Of a DNA stretch of 15,485 bases, positions 1-6,021 are shown piece after piece. The position numbers and the translations under genes were made by a program. Origin of the DNA: Planctomycetia bacterium (GTDB taxonomy: Bacteria > Planctomycetota > PLA2 > JAEUHO01); assembly GCA_030618975.1 (NCBI GenBank), contig JAUXCH010000032.1, forward strand, positions 1 through 15,485, in the 5' to 3' direction. The first letter of the stretch is position 1, and the number at the start of each line of letters is the position of its first letter. The notes under the pieces were generated by a model that saw only the letters and a list, made by a program, of their open reading frames with translations, searched no databases and was not told the origin of the DNA.

Positions 1-607
1 CCTGGACGTCCCTCTTGAGCTTTCCGTACGCATTCTCGAGCACCTCGAACTGCACGGCGATGTCGACGTCGTCGAAGTGGTAGACCCAGGTGACGATCCG
101 CTTCGGGCCCGACATCGTCAGCTTCTCGACCTTGATCTCGTACTGCGTGACGGGGACCGAGTTGACCTCGCTCTCCTCCTCGGAGGAGATGAACCAGCCG
201 CCTCCGCGGTACCTCCGCTTCAGGTAGTCCTTGTAGCTCTTGTAGGGGTTGTTGAACTCGAAAATGACGCCGCCATCGTCGTCCTTGGTGACGTCGACGC
301 CGTCCTTCTTGACCACCTCGTCGATGAACGTGACGACCGTCATGTCCGGTCTGTGCGTCCAGGTGCTCTTGTCGGTTGCGTCGATGTAGATGTGTTCCTT
401 GTCGGAGATGTACTTGAGGACGATCCACTCCTCATCCGCGTTCAGGGCGGCCTGCGTCCAGCCCCTCGGGGTCTTGACCTTGAACCCGACGCGTTCGTCC
501 TCGTGGTACTTGCCGGGGGCGGCGAGCGCCGGACCGATCCCGAGGAGGACGGGGAGGAGGAGGACGGCCGTCCGCAGGATGGTGGTGTGAAACGAACCCG
601 ATCTCAT
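1..607 (-). CDS. Secreted protein of unknown function (3' end missing)
   Basis: I do not recognise this family. The frame opens with ATG at 607 and stays open to the window edge, giving 202 codons with no stop, so the C-terminus lies outside. A signal peptide is clear: Arg at 2 and 12, a hydrophobic stretch at about 13-25, and a type I peptidase site ALA|A after residue 29. The mature part begins with the pattern VGFKVKTPRGW (about 40-50), which resembles the start of small periplasmic beta proteins. It then alternates charged turns with short beta-like strands and has no cysteine. A GGAG ribosome-binding site sits 7 nt before the ATG. The gene is the last on this strand, 190 bp from the stop of the preceding minus-strand gene, so it probably has its own promoter. 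It should act in the periplasm or outside the cell. Confidence 0.8.
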   Translation of the reverse strand, partial: MRSGSFHTTILRTAVLLLPVLLGIGPALAAPGKYHEDERVGFKVKTPRGWTQAALNADEEWIVLKYISDKEHIYIDATDKSTWTHRPDMTVVTFIDEVVKKDGVDVTKDDDGGVIFEFNNPYKSYKDYLKRRYRGGGWFISSEEESEVNSVPVTQYEIKVEKLTMSGPKRIVTWVYHFDDVDIAVQFEVLENAYGKLKRDVQ

Positions 608-680
608 GACTTCTCTCCCGAACTCGAGCAACGCTCGGCCATTCTAGGCCCGGCCGGCTCGGAGCGGGACCCCTCTCTTC

Positions 681-692
681 GAACGACCGTTC
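681..692. promoter_or_regulatory. LexA-like palindrome GAAC-N4-GTTC (speculative)
   Basis: The sequence GAACGACCGTTC has the GAAC-N4-GTTC form of the Gram-positive-type SOS box. With flanking bases it agrees with 13 of 14 positions of the Bacillus consensus CGAACRNRYGTTYC. It lies about 75 bp upstream of the secreted-protein ATG at 607. It falls just downstream of a minus-strand TTGACT (699-704) that could be a -35 element, but no good -10 follows. A 12-bp palindrome can arise by chance, and which operator LexA uses in this organism is unknown. Confidence 0.22.
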
Positions 693-767
693 CCTCCAAG
701 TCAAGGGTTCGAACGGACCGCGGGCCCGGCCCCCGGCTTGCCCCCCTTGGACGCCGCGGCGCGCCCA

Positions 768-797
768 GGGTTCCCGCGAACCGGGTTCCCGCGAACC
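768..797. repeat. Tandem 15-bp hairpin repeat just after a stop codon
   Basis: Two perfect head-to-tail copies of GGGTTCCCGCGAACC occupy 768-782 and 783-797. Each copy is itself a hairpin (GGTTC/GAACC, 4-nt loop). The pair abuts the stop codon (798-800) of the minus-strand cyclase-repeat lipoprotein gene. It could act as a terminator or as a 3' end that protects mRNA. There is no T-run after it on the minus strand, so it is not a classical intrinsic terminator. Confidence 0.6.
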
Positions 798-2387
798 TCA
801 GGGGCACCGAAAGACCCGGTCGTACCGGTAGTACACCTCGAGGCAGAGCGTCCCGAGCGCCGTGGCGCCAACGCGGCCGAACCGGTCGGATCCCAAGCCC
901 TCGGGGTCCCAGGAGCCCCGGTAGCAGCAGACGGCTCCGTCCCGGCGCTGCGTCCCGACCACGGCCTCCTTCAGCTTCCCGCTCCAGGCCTTCCGAGGCG
1001 CCCCCCCCACGCGGAAGAGCGCGAGCGTGCCGAAGAGGCAGTGGAAAGCGTCGATCCGACGGGCGCGTGGGGCCCGGACGGGCGGCTCGAGGAGGACGAT
1101 CCCCGCCGCGGCCTCCACCTCCCCGCCCTTCGCCGGCTCCCCCGCGAGGGCGAACCGTCCGAGGAGCCCGACCGCGGCCTCCCGGGGGCTCCGCGAATCG
1201 GCGAGGTCGCGCAGGCGGACGTGGAGGTCCTCGGCGAAACCCGGGGCGTAGAAGAGCGGCGGCTCCCGGCCGCGACGGCGGGCGTCCTCGTTCACGACGC
1301 GTGCACTCGCCAGTGCGCTCGCCGTGAACGCGGCCAGGACGAGGTCGTCCCTCGACCCCGATCGGTACGCGAGCGGAAGGAAGTCGAGGCTCCGCTGGGC
1401 CGCCCCCTTGAAGATCGGGCTGCCCGTAATCCCGTACGCCTCGACCAGGGCGAGGGTCGCGATCGCGTGCTGCTCGGAAGACCACGGGGCGGCAGGATCG
1501 ACGAAACAGCCGTCCGCACGCTGTTCCTTCTTCAAGTAGCGGAGGCCCTTCGAGACCGTCTTCGCGAAGGGGTGCCGGCCGCGGTTCGTGTAGCCGGCAC
1601 CGAGGAAGGCCGAGAGCGTGAGTGCGGTGGCGCCGACGTCGTATGCGGTGTGTCCCCGGCCGTCGTCGGCCGGGTCGCGCATCTCGTTTCCGTCGCACCA
1701 CCCCCCGAAACCGGCCGCTTCCCAGCGCCCGTCGGGCGACTGGTGCGCGGCGAGCCACTGGAGCGAGGTCTCCGGGAAAATGACACACCGCCGGGCCGGG
1801 GACCGCGGCAGGGTCCCCTCGATGCGCACGGTGGCCGCCCCGGTCGAGGTCGCCTCATCCACGAGGGGGAAGACGTCCGCCCAGGTCGCGGCCTCCACGG
1901 CGGCGGCGGAGACCGCGAGGTCCACGGCGAGCCGGGACGGATCCGCGTCCAAGGCGGCGAGCGCGTCGTCGAGGACGGAGCCGAGACCCGGCCGGGCCGC
2001 CTCCCCCCATCCGGGGATCCGGCGCCGGGTCGCCGCGCCGCAACCGTACCGGGCGGTCCACGCCGAGCCGCGTACCGACACCTCGAGGCACTCCGCTCCC
2101 TCCGCGACCACGAGCACGACCGCGACGAGGAGATCGGACGGGGCGCGGCCGGGAGCGGGGCTCCGGGGACTCCAGGCGATGCGGTGGGTCCGCTCGCCGT
2201 ACCGGGTCTCGAGGCGGAGGGGCTCGGGGCCCCCCTGGACGGCGGCCCGGAGCCGCGCCCGCACGGTCGCCCACGCCTCGTCGGCCTCGAAGCGAAGCGG
2301 GGCGTCGGGAGCGCGGGCCGTGAGGCCGCCGGGGCCGCAAGCGCCCAGGGCGAGGAGCAGGCCGAGCAGGAGGGGGCATCGCCTCAC
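798..2387 (-). CDS. Lipoprotein with squalene-cyclase/prenyltransferase-type repeats
   Basis: This is a 529-residue exported lipoprotein of unknown function. It starts with GTG at 2387, chosen because the signal peptide begins there and no upstream start fits; no clear ribosome-binding site is seen. The hydrophobic segment ends in a lipobox, LGAC, with Cys17 as the lipidated residue. From about 205 on it has alpha/alpha-toroid repeats of the squalene-cyclase/prenyltransferase superfamily: TSLQWLAAHQSPDGRW (207-222), YDVGATALTLSAFLGAGYTN (249-268), GLRYLKKEQRADGCF (281-295), HAIATLALVEAYG (307-319) and GRVGATALGTLCLEVYYRY (504-522). The DxDD catalytic motif of true squalene-hopene cyclases is absent, so enzymatic terpene cyclisation is unlikely. 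Residues about 85-193 may be a degraded ExbD/TolR-like domain. It lies 40 bp after the terC stop and could be cotranscribed. Related proteins are, to my knowledge, common in Planctomycetota. Confidence 0.85.
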   Translation of the reverse strand: MRRCPLLLGLLLALGACGPGGLTARAPDAPLRFEADEAWATVRARLRAAVQGGPEPLRLETRYGERTHRIAWSPRSPAPGRAPSDLLVAVVLVVAEGAECLEVSVRGSAWTARYGCGAATRRRIPGWGEAARPGLGSVLDDALAALDADPSRLAVDLAVSAAAVEAATWADVFPLVDEATSTGAATVRIEGTLPRSPARRCVIFPETSLQWLAAHQSPDGRWEAAGFGGWCDGNEMRDPADDGRGHTAYDVGATALTLSAFLGAGYTNRGRHPFAKTVSKGLRYLKKEQRADGCFVDPAAPWSSEQHAIATLALVEAYGITGSPIFKGAAQRSLDFLPLAYRSGSRDDLVLAAFTASALASARVVNEDARRRGREPPLFYAPGFAEDLHVRLRDLADSRSPREAAVGLLGRFALAGEPAKGGEVEAAAGIVLLEPPVRAPRARRIDAFHCLFGTLALFRVGGAPRKAWSGKLKEAVVGTQRRDGAVCCYRGSWDPEGLGSDRFGRVGATALGTLCLEVYYRYDRVFRCP

Positions 2388-2427
2388 GAGGGAGGCAACG
2401 GACGGGCGGCCTCGCGGTTCGCGGGTC

Positions 2428-3165
2428 CTACCCGGCGTCGGGTTGCGCCTTCCCGCTGCCGTTCTTCATGTCGTGGAACTTCAGGTTCAGCATCTCGACG
2501 AAGGCGGAGAAGGCCATCGCGAAGTAGATGTAGCCCTTCGGGATGTGGAGCCCGAGCCCCTCCCCCACGAGCGTGAAGCCGATGAGCAGGAGGAAGGAGA
2601 GGGCCAGCATCTTGATCGTGGGTCGGCGGTCCACGAAGTCGCTGATGGGGTTGACGAACACCATCATCACGATGATCGCGATCACGACGGCGGCGACCAT
2701 GATGACGATCTGGTTCGCGAGGCCGATGGCCGTGATCACCGAGTCCAGTGAGAACACGATGTCCAGGATGCCGATCTGGACGATGACGGCAGTGAGCGTC
2801 GCCGTTCCCTGGCGCGTCGCCAGCTCGTGCTCGCCCTCGAATTTCTCGTGGATCTCGACGGTGCTCTTCCCGATCAGGAAGAGCCCGCCGAGGATCAGGA
2901 TCAGGTCCTTGCCGGAGAAATCGTGGCCGAAGACCTGGAAGAGGGGCTCGGTCAGCCGCATGAGCCACGTCAGGGAGAACAGCAGCAGGATGCGCGTGAC
3001 CATCGCGAGCAGCAGGCCGAGGCGGCGGGCCTTCTGACGATCCTTCGCTTCGACCTTGGCGGCCAGGATGGCGATGAACACGATGTTGTCGATGCCGAGG
3101 ACGATCTCGAGCACCGTCAGCGTGGCGAGCGCAATCCAGGCCTGGGGGTCGGTGATCCACTCCAC
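2428..3165 (-). CDS. TerC family integral membrane protein (YgdQ/MeeY-like)
   Basis: The product is 245 residues with about seven hydrophobic segments. It matches the TerC family, whose members in Bacillus and E. coli have been linked to manganese export that metalates secreted enzymes. The family signatures are visible: LEIVLGIDNIVF (19-30) with acidic residues E20 and D26, and ILDIVFSLDSV (133-143) with D135 and D141, which likely form the metal site in the membrane. The N-terminus VEWITDPQAWIAL resembles E. coli YgdQ. The start is GTG at 3165, set by an AAGGAG site (3172-3177) 6 nt upstream that overlaps the stop codon of the preceding carbamoyltransferase gene. The 11-nt gap argues for translational coupling. 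A longer upstream frame exists but would ignore this site. A short hairpin (2430-2443) overlaps the stop codon. Metal specificity cannot be read from the sequence. Confidence 0.92.
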   Translation of the reverse strand: MEWITDPQAWIALATLTVLEIVLGIDNIVFIAILAAKVEAKDRQKARRLGLLLAMVTRILLLFSLTWLMRLTEPLFQVFGHDFSGKDLILILGGLFLIGKSTVEIHEKFEGEHELATRQGTATLTAVIVQIGILDIVFSLDSVITAIGLANQIVIMVAAVVIAIIVMMVFVNPISDFVDRRPTIKMLALSFLLLIGFTLVGEGLGLHIPKGYIYFAMAFSAFVEMLNLKFHDMKNGSGKAQPDAG

Positions 3166-3176
3166 GGTCCGCTCCT

Positions 3177-4097
3177 TCAGCCCTGCATGAGGAGGGCCAT
3201 GACGGCCTTCTGCACGTGCAGGCGGTTCTCCGCCTGGTCGAAGACGACGGACTGCGGACCGTCCATCACGTCGTCGGTCAGCTCGTCCCCGCGGTGGGCC
3301 GGCAGGCAGTGCATGACGATCGCCTCGGGGCGGGCCTTCGCAACCAACTCGGCGTTGACCTGGTAGGGCTGGAACAGGCGGCGCCGGGCTTCGGCCTCGT
3401 CTTCCTGGCCCATGCTGGTCCACGTGTCGGTGTAGACGACGTGGGCGCCCTCGACGGCGATTCCCGGGTCCCGGAGCAGCTCGATCGTGGCTCCAGAGGC
3501 CTGCGCGTCGGCCTTGGCCGTGACGGTCACCTCGGCGTCCGGTGCGTGGCCCTCGGGCGTGGCGACCCGGATCGTCGCGCCGACCTTGGCGACGCCGTAC
3601 AGGAGTGAGTTCGTCACGTTGTTGCCGTCGCCGACGTACGCGACCGTGACCTCGTCGAGGCGGGGGAACCGCTCCTGGATCGTGAACAGGTCGGCGAGGA
3701 CCTGGCAGGGGTGGAGCAGGTCCGTGAGGCCGTTGATCACGGGCACCGTGCCGAAGCGGGCGAGGTCGAGCACCGTGTCGTGGGCGAAGGTGCGCGCCAT
3801 GATCCCGTCGACGTAGCGCGAAAGGACCTGCGCGGTGTCGTGGATCGTCTCGCCACGGCCGAGCTGCGTGTCGCCGGGCGTGAGCACGAGGGGGTAGCCG
3901 CCCAGTTGCACCATGCCCGTCTCGAACGGGACGCGCGTCCGGGTGGAGGGCTTCTCGAAGATCATCGCCAGGGTCTTGCCGGCGAGGAGCGGGTGGGGTT
4001 CGCGGCGTCGCTGGCGCTCCTTGAGGTCCTTCGCCAGGGTGAGGATCTCGTCGATCTCCTCGCGGGCCAGGTCGTGGATCGAGAGCAGGTGCTTCAC
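3177..4097 (-). CDS. argF: Ornithine carbamoyltransferase
   Basis: This 306-residue cytoplasmic enzyme catalyses carbamoyl phosphate + ornithine to citrulline + phosphate, or the reverse in citrulline breakdown. All family motifs are intact: the carbamoyl-phosphate loop STRTR (51-55), HPCQ (129-132), DGNNVTNS (157-164), the SMG loop in DTWTSMG (224-230), and the catalytic HCLP (263-266) followed by AHRGDE. The SMG loop marks ornithine rather than putrescine or acetylornithine as substrate. Length is typical. It starts with GTG at 4097, 6 nt after a perfect AGGAGG (4104-4109) that overlaps the carbamate kinase stop. Tight linkage to carbamate kinase suggests the catabolic direction (arcB role). 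However, the sequence alone does not separate catabolic from anabolic enzymes, so the symbol argF is conventional. Confidence 0.95.
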   Translation of the reverse strand: MKHLLSIHDLAREEIDEILTLAKDLKERQRRREPHPLLAGKTLAMIFEKPSTRTRVPFETGMVQLGGYPLVLTPGDTQLGRGETIHDTAQVLSRYVDGIMARTFAHDTVLDLARFGTVPVINGLTDLLHPCQVLADLFTIQERFPRLDEVTVAYVGDGNNVTNSLLYGVAKVGATIRVATPEGHAPDAEVTVTAKADAQASGATIELLRDPGIAVEGAHVVYTDTWTSMGQEDEAEARRRLFQPYQVNAELVAKARPEAIVMHCLPAHRGDELTDDVMDGPQSVVFDQAENRLHVQKAVMALLMQG

Positions 4098-4107
4098 GGC
4101 CTTCCTC

Positions 4108-5073
4108 CTACAGCTTGCCGACGAAGTGGGTACCGGCGCGGCCCTCCATGGCGTCGGGCAGGCGCCAGGGGCTCGTGATCAGGGCGCGCTTCCCGCCGGC
4201 CCGGAGGAAGCGGCGGGCGGAGTCGACCTTCGGTCCCATGCTGCCCGCGGGGAAGTGGCCTTCGTCGATGTATCGCTCGATCTCCTCGAGGGTCACCGCG
4301 TTGAGCGCACGTTCCGTCTCCGTCCCGTAGCGGATGTAGACGTTGGGCACGTCGCTCAGGACGATGAAGAACTCCGCGCCCACCTCCGTGGCGAGGAGGC
4401 TGGCGGTGAGGTCCTTGTCGAGCACCGCTTCCACGCCCTCATAGTCGCCCGAGGCGTTCTTGACGATCGGGATGCCGCCGCCGCCACAGGCGATGACGAT
4501 GTGCCCCTGGCGGACGGAGTCCCGGATCATCCAGCGCTGGACGACGCGCCTGGGTTCGGGGGAGGGGACGACCCGGCGCCAGCCGCGAACCTCGTCCTCC
4601 TCGACGACCCAGCCCAGCTCCGCGTGCCTCGCCTCGGCCTCTTCCTGCGTCATGAAGGTCCCGATCGGCTTCGTGGGCCGGGAGAACGCGGGGTCGGCCG
4701 GGTCCACGAGGACCTGGCAGATCACGGCCACGACGTAGCGCTTGATCTTGCGGCTCCGCAGCTGGTTCAGGAGGGCCTGCTGCAGGATGTAGCCGAGGCT
4801 GCCCTCCGTCTCGGCGACCAGCACGTCCATGGGCCAGGAGGGCACCTGATCGTGCGTCAGCTCGTTCTTGATGAGCTGGTGGCCGACCTGCGGGCCGTTG
4901 CCGTGCGTGATGACCACGTTGTAGCCCCGCTCGACGAGCACCATGAGCCGCTCGCAGATCTCTGCGGCGTTTTCGTTGTGCTCGTCGATGGTTCCCGTCT
5001 GGCCCTCCTTCATGAACGCGTGGCCGCCCATGGCGACCATGACGATGGGGCGCTTCTTGGTCGAGGTGTCCAT
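4108..5073 (-). CDS. arcC: Carbamate kinase
   Basis: This 321-residue amino-acid-kinase-fold enzyme interconverts carbamoyl phosphate + ADP with carbamate + ATP in the cytoplasm. The motifs align with E. coli and enterococcal enzymes: HGNGPQVG (57-64), DVLVAETEGSLGY (83-95), CGGGGIP (196-202), the lysine in EAVLDKDLTASLLA (215-228), and SMGPKV (278-283). The N-terminal glycine loop reads MGGHAF (15-20) where the family usually has GGNAL, a substitution worth noting. The ATG at 5073 is preceded by GGGAG about 11 nt upstream. A longer frame from 5148 adds an Arg/Pro-rich tail unlike the family. The gene heads the kinase-carbamoyltransferase-terC cluster. The 92-bp gap to the upstream DUF190 gene contains a small hairpin (5150-5162), so a separate transcript is plausible. 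Confidence 0.94.
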   Translation of the reverse strand: MDTSTKKRPIVMVAMGGHAFMKEGQTGTIDEHNENAAEICERLMVLVERGYNVVITHGNGPQVGHQLIKNELTHDQVPSWPMDVLVAETEGSLGYILQQALLNQLRSRKIKRYVVAVICQVLVDPADPAFSRPTKPIGTFMTQEEAEARHAELGWVVEEDEVRGWRRVVPSPEPRRVVQRWMIRDSVRQGHIVIACGGGGIPIVKNASGDYEGVEAVLDKDLTASLLATEVGAEFFIVLSDVPNVYIRYGTETERALNAVTLEEIERYIDEGHFPAGSMGPKVDSARRFLRAGGKRALITSPWRLPDAMEGRAGTHFVGKL

Positions 5074-5165
5074 GCGGCATCTTGCTCCCAGGGCCGGAAG
5101 TCGGGGGGAAACGGCCATTGTCGCCCTCTGCCGCAGGGGGGCAAGCATGGTCCGGTGCGGACTCG

Positions 5166-5507
5166 CTACTCCTCGCCGCCTCGGTACCTCAGGACCCGGA
5201 CCTTCTCCAGGGTGACGAGCCCCTCGTTCACCATCCGGTCGACCGTGGGCAGGAAGGCCTCGATCTTGTCGGTCCGGTCCGCGATCTCGATCACGATCGG
5301 CAGGTCCTCGCTGAGTCTGAGGATCTTCGCGGTGTGGATCCGGCTATGTCGCCCGTAGCCCATGAGGCCCCTGAGCACCGTGGCGCCCGCGAGGTCCGCC
5401 TCCCGGGCGGCCAGGACGATGGCCTCGTAGAGCGGCTTCCTCTCCCACCGGTCGGACTCGCCGATGAAGATGCGGAGCAGTTCGCCACGTTCTTCGTCTT
5501 GCGTCAC
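5166..5507 (-). CDS. DUF190 family protein, crcB partner
   Basis: This is a small cytoplasmic protein of 113 residues of the DUF190 (COG1993) family, whose biochemical role is not established. The conserved core is easily seen: LLRIFIGESDRW near the N-terminus, then YEAIVLAAREADLAGATVLR, GLMGYGRHSRIHT and ILRLSEDLPIVIEIAD, and a C-terminal GLVTLEKVRVLRY. The fold is ferredoxin-like and PII-like in known members. I chose GTG at 5507 because GAGGAGG (5516-5522) lies 8 nt upstream and overlaps the crcB stop. A GTG at 5537 is open but has no site and would overlap crcB. DUF190 genes are frequently found next to crcB, so a role in fluoride tolerance or regulation of the channel is likely but inferred. 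Confidence 0.9.
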   Translation of the reverse strand: MTQDEERGELLRIFIGESDRWERKPLYEAIVLAAREADLAGATVLRGLMGYGRHSRIHTAKILRLSEDLPIVIEIADRTDKIEAFLPTVDRMVNEGLVTLEKVRVLRYRGGEE

Positions 5508-5520
5508 GACGATTGCCTCC

Positions 5521-5916
5521 TCATGCCAGTGCGGCACGCACGAGCCACGTGCCGATCCGATAGCCCACGAGGACCAGCGCGATCCCCAAGCCGTTGTTCA
5601 GGAGCACGGTCCACCCCGCGCGCCCCCACTGCCCCTCGTTGATCATCGCGAACACCTCGTACCCGAACGTCGAGAAGGTGGTGAGTCCGCCCAGCAGGCC
5701 GATCAGCACGAAGGCACGGACCTCGGGACGTACGAGAAGACGCCCTTCCAGGAGCCACGGCACGAGCAATCCGATCAGCAGGCAGCCGAGCAGATTGACC
5801 AGCAGCGTCCCGAGCGGCAGGCCGGATTCCGACCAGCGCCGGGCGAGCCCCGACAGGCCGTAGCGAGCGGCGGCTCCGAGGGCGCCGCCCGCGGCGACGG
5901 CGAGGACGTTGAGCAT
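5521..5916 (-). CDS. crcB: Fluoride ion channel CrcB/Fluc
   Basis: This 131-residue membrane protein exports fluoride from the cytoplasm. It has four hydrophobic segments, at about 2-20, 33-55, 65-90 and 98-120. Family motifs are present: GGALGAAARY (10-19), the pore asparagine region LLVNLLGCLLIG, and GLLGGLTTFSTFGYE, which holds the Phe/Thr residues lining the Fluc pore and the central sodium site. A single crcB fits the dual-topology homodimer type. The start is ATG at 5916 with AAAGGAG 6 nt upstream; an in-frame start at 5946 would add a charged, non-conserved tail. It is followed directly by DUF190. I looked for a fluoride riboswitch in the 105-bp upstream gap and could not match the consensus, although alternative hairpins occur there (5961-5983). 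Confidence 0.95.
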   Translation of the reverse strand: MLNVLAVAAGGALGAAARYGLSGLARRWSESGLPLGTLLVNLLGCLLIGLLVPWLLEGRLLVRPEVRAFVLIGLLGGLTTFSTFGYEVFAMINEGQWGRAGWTVLLNNGLGIALVLVGYRIGTWLVRAALA

Positions 5917-5960
5917 CGGCGACTCCTTTCGGATCTCACGGCGCATCCTGCCTGTGGGCG

Positions 5961-5983
5961 ACGCCCTTGCCTAGGGCGTAGGC
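5961..5983. other. Two overlapping, mutually exclusive hairpins between crcB and a lipoprotein gene
   Basis: In the 105-bp divergent gap, ACGCCCT (5961-5967) pairs perfectly with AGGGCGT (5973-5979). GCCTA (5969-5973) pairs with TAGGC (5979-5983). The two stems share bases, so only one can form. A third small palindrome, GGGCG-A-CGCCC (5956-5966), overlaps the first. Possible roles are an operator, an attenuator in the crcB leader, or simply GC-rich chance pairing. Recognisable promoter hexamers are not evident. Confidence 0.4.
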
Positions 5984-6021
5984 TGCCACAATCATCGGCC
6001 CGCCCCCCCACGAGGACACCC

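Noticed and set aside
700..720. tRNA T-arm-like GGGTTCGAAC
   Set aside because: The flanks do not pair as a 5-bp T-stem, and no anticodon or acceptor arms surround it.
798..2387. Squalene-hopene cyclase (hopanoid synthesis)
   Set aside because: The DxDD catalytic motif is missing, the protein is a lipoprotein, and no hopanoid genes are nearby. Only the repeat fold is shared.
738..2576. Very long open frames opposite the cyclase-repeat gene (up to 612 codons, plus strand)
   Set aside because: They are Arg/Pro/Gly-rich, show no domain, signal peptide or suitable ribosome-binding site, and mirror a real gene. In GC-rich DNA the antisense frames stay open by codon bias.
5464..6021. Upstream extension of the TIG lipoprotein frame
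   Set aside because: It runs antisense through crcB; the signal peptide and lipobox begin at the ATG at 6022.
5917..6021. Fluoride riboswitch upstream of crcB
   Set aside because: I could not find the conserved GG-GAUGG start and CUGAUG segments in the right order; only GC-rich hairpins are present.
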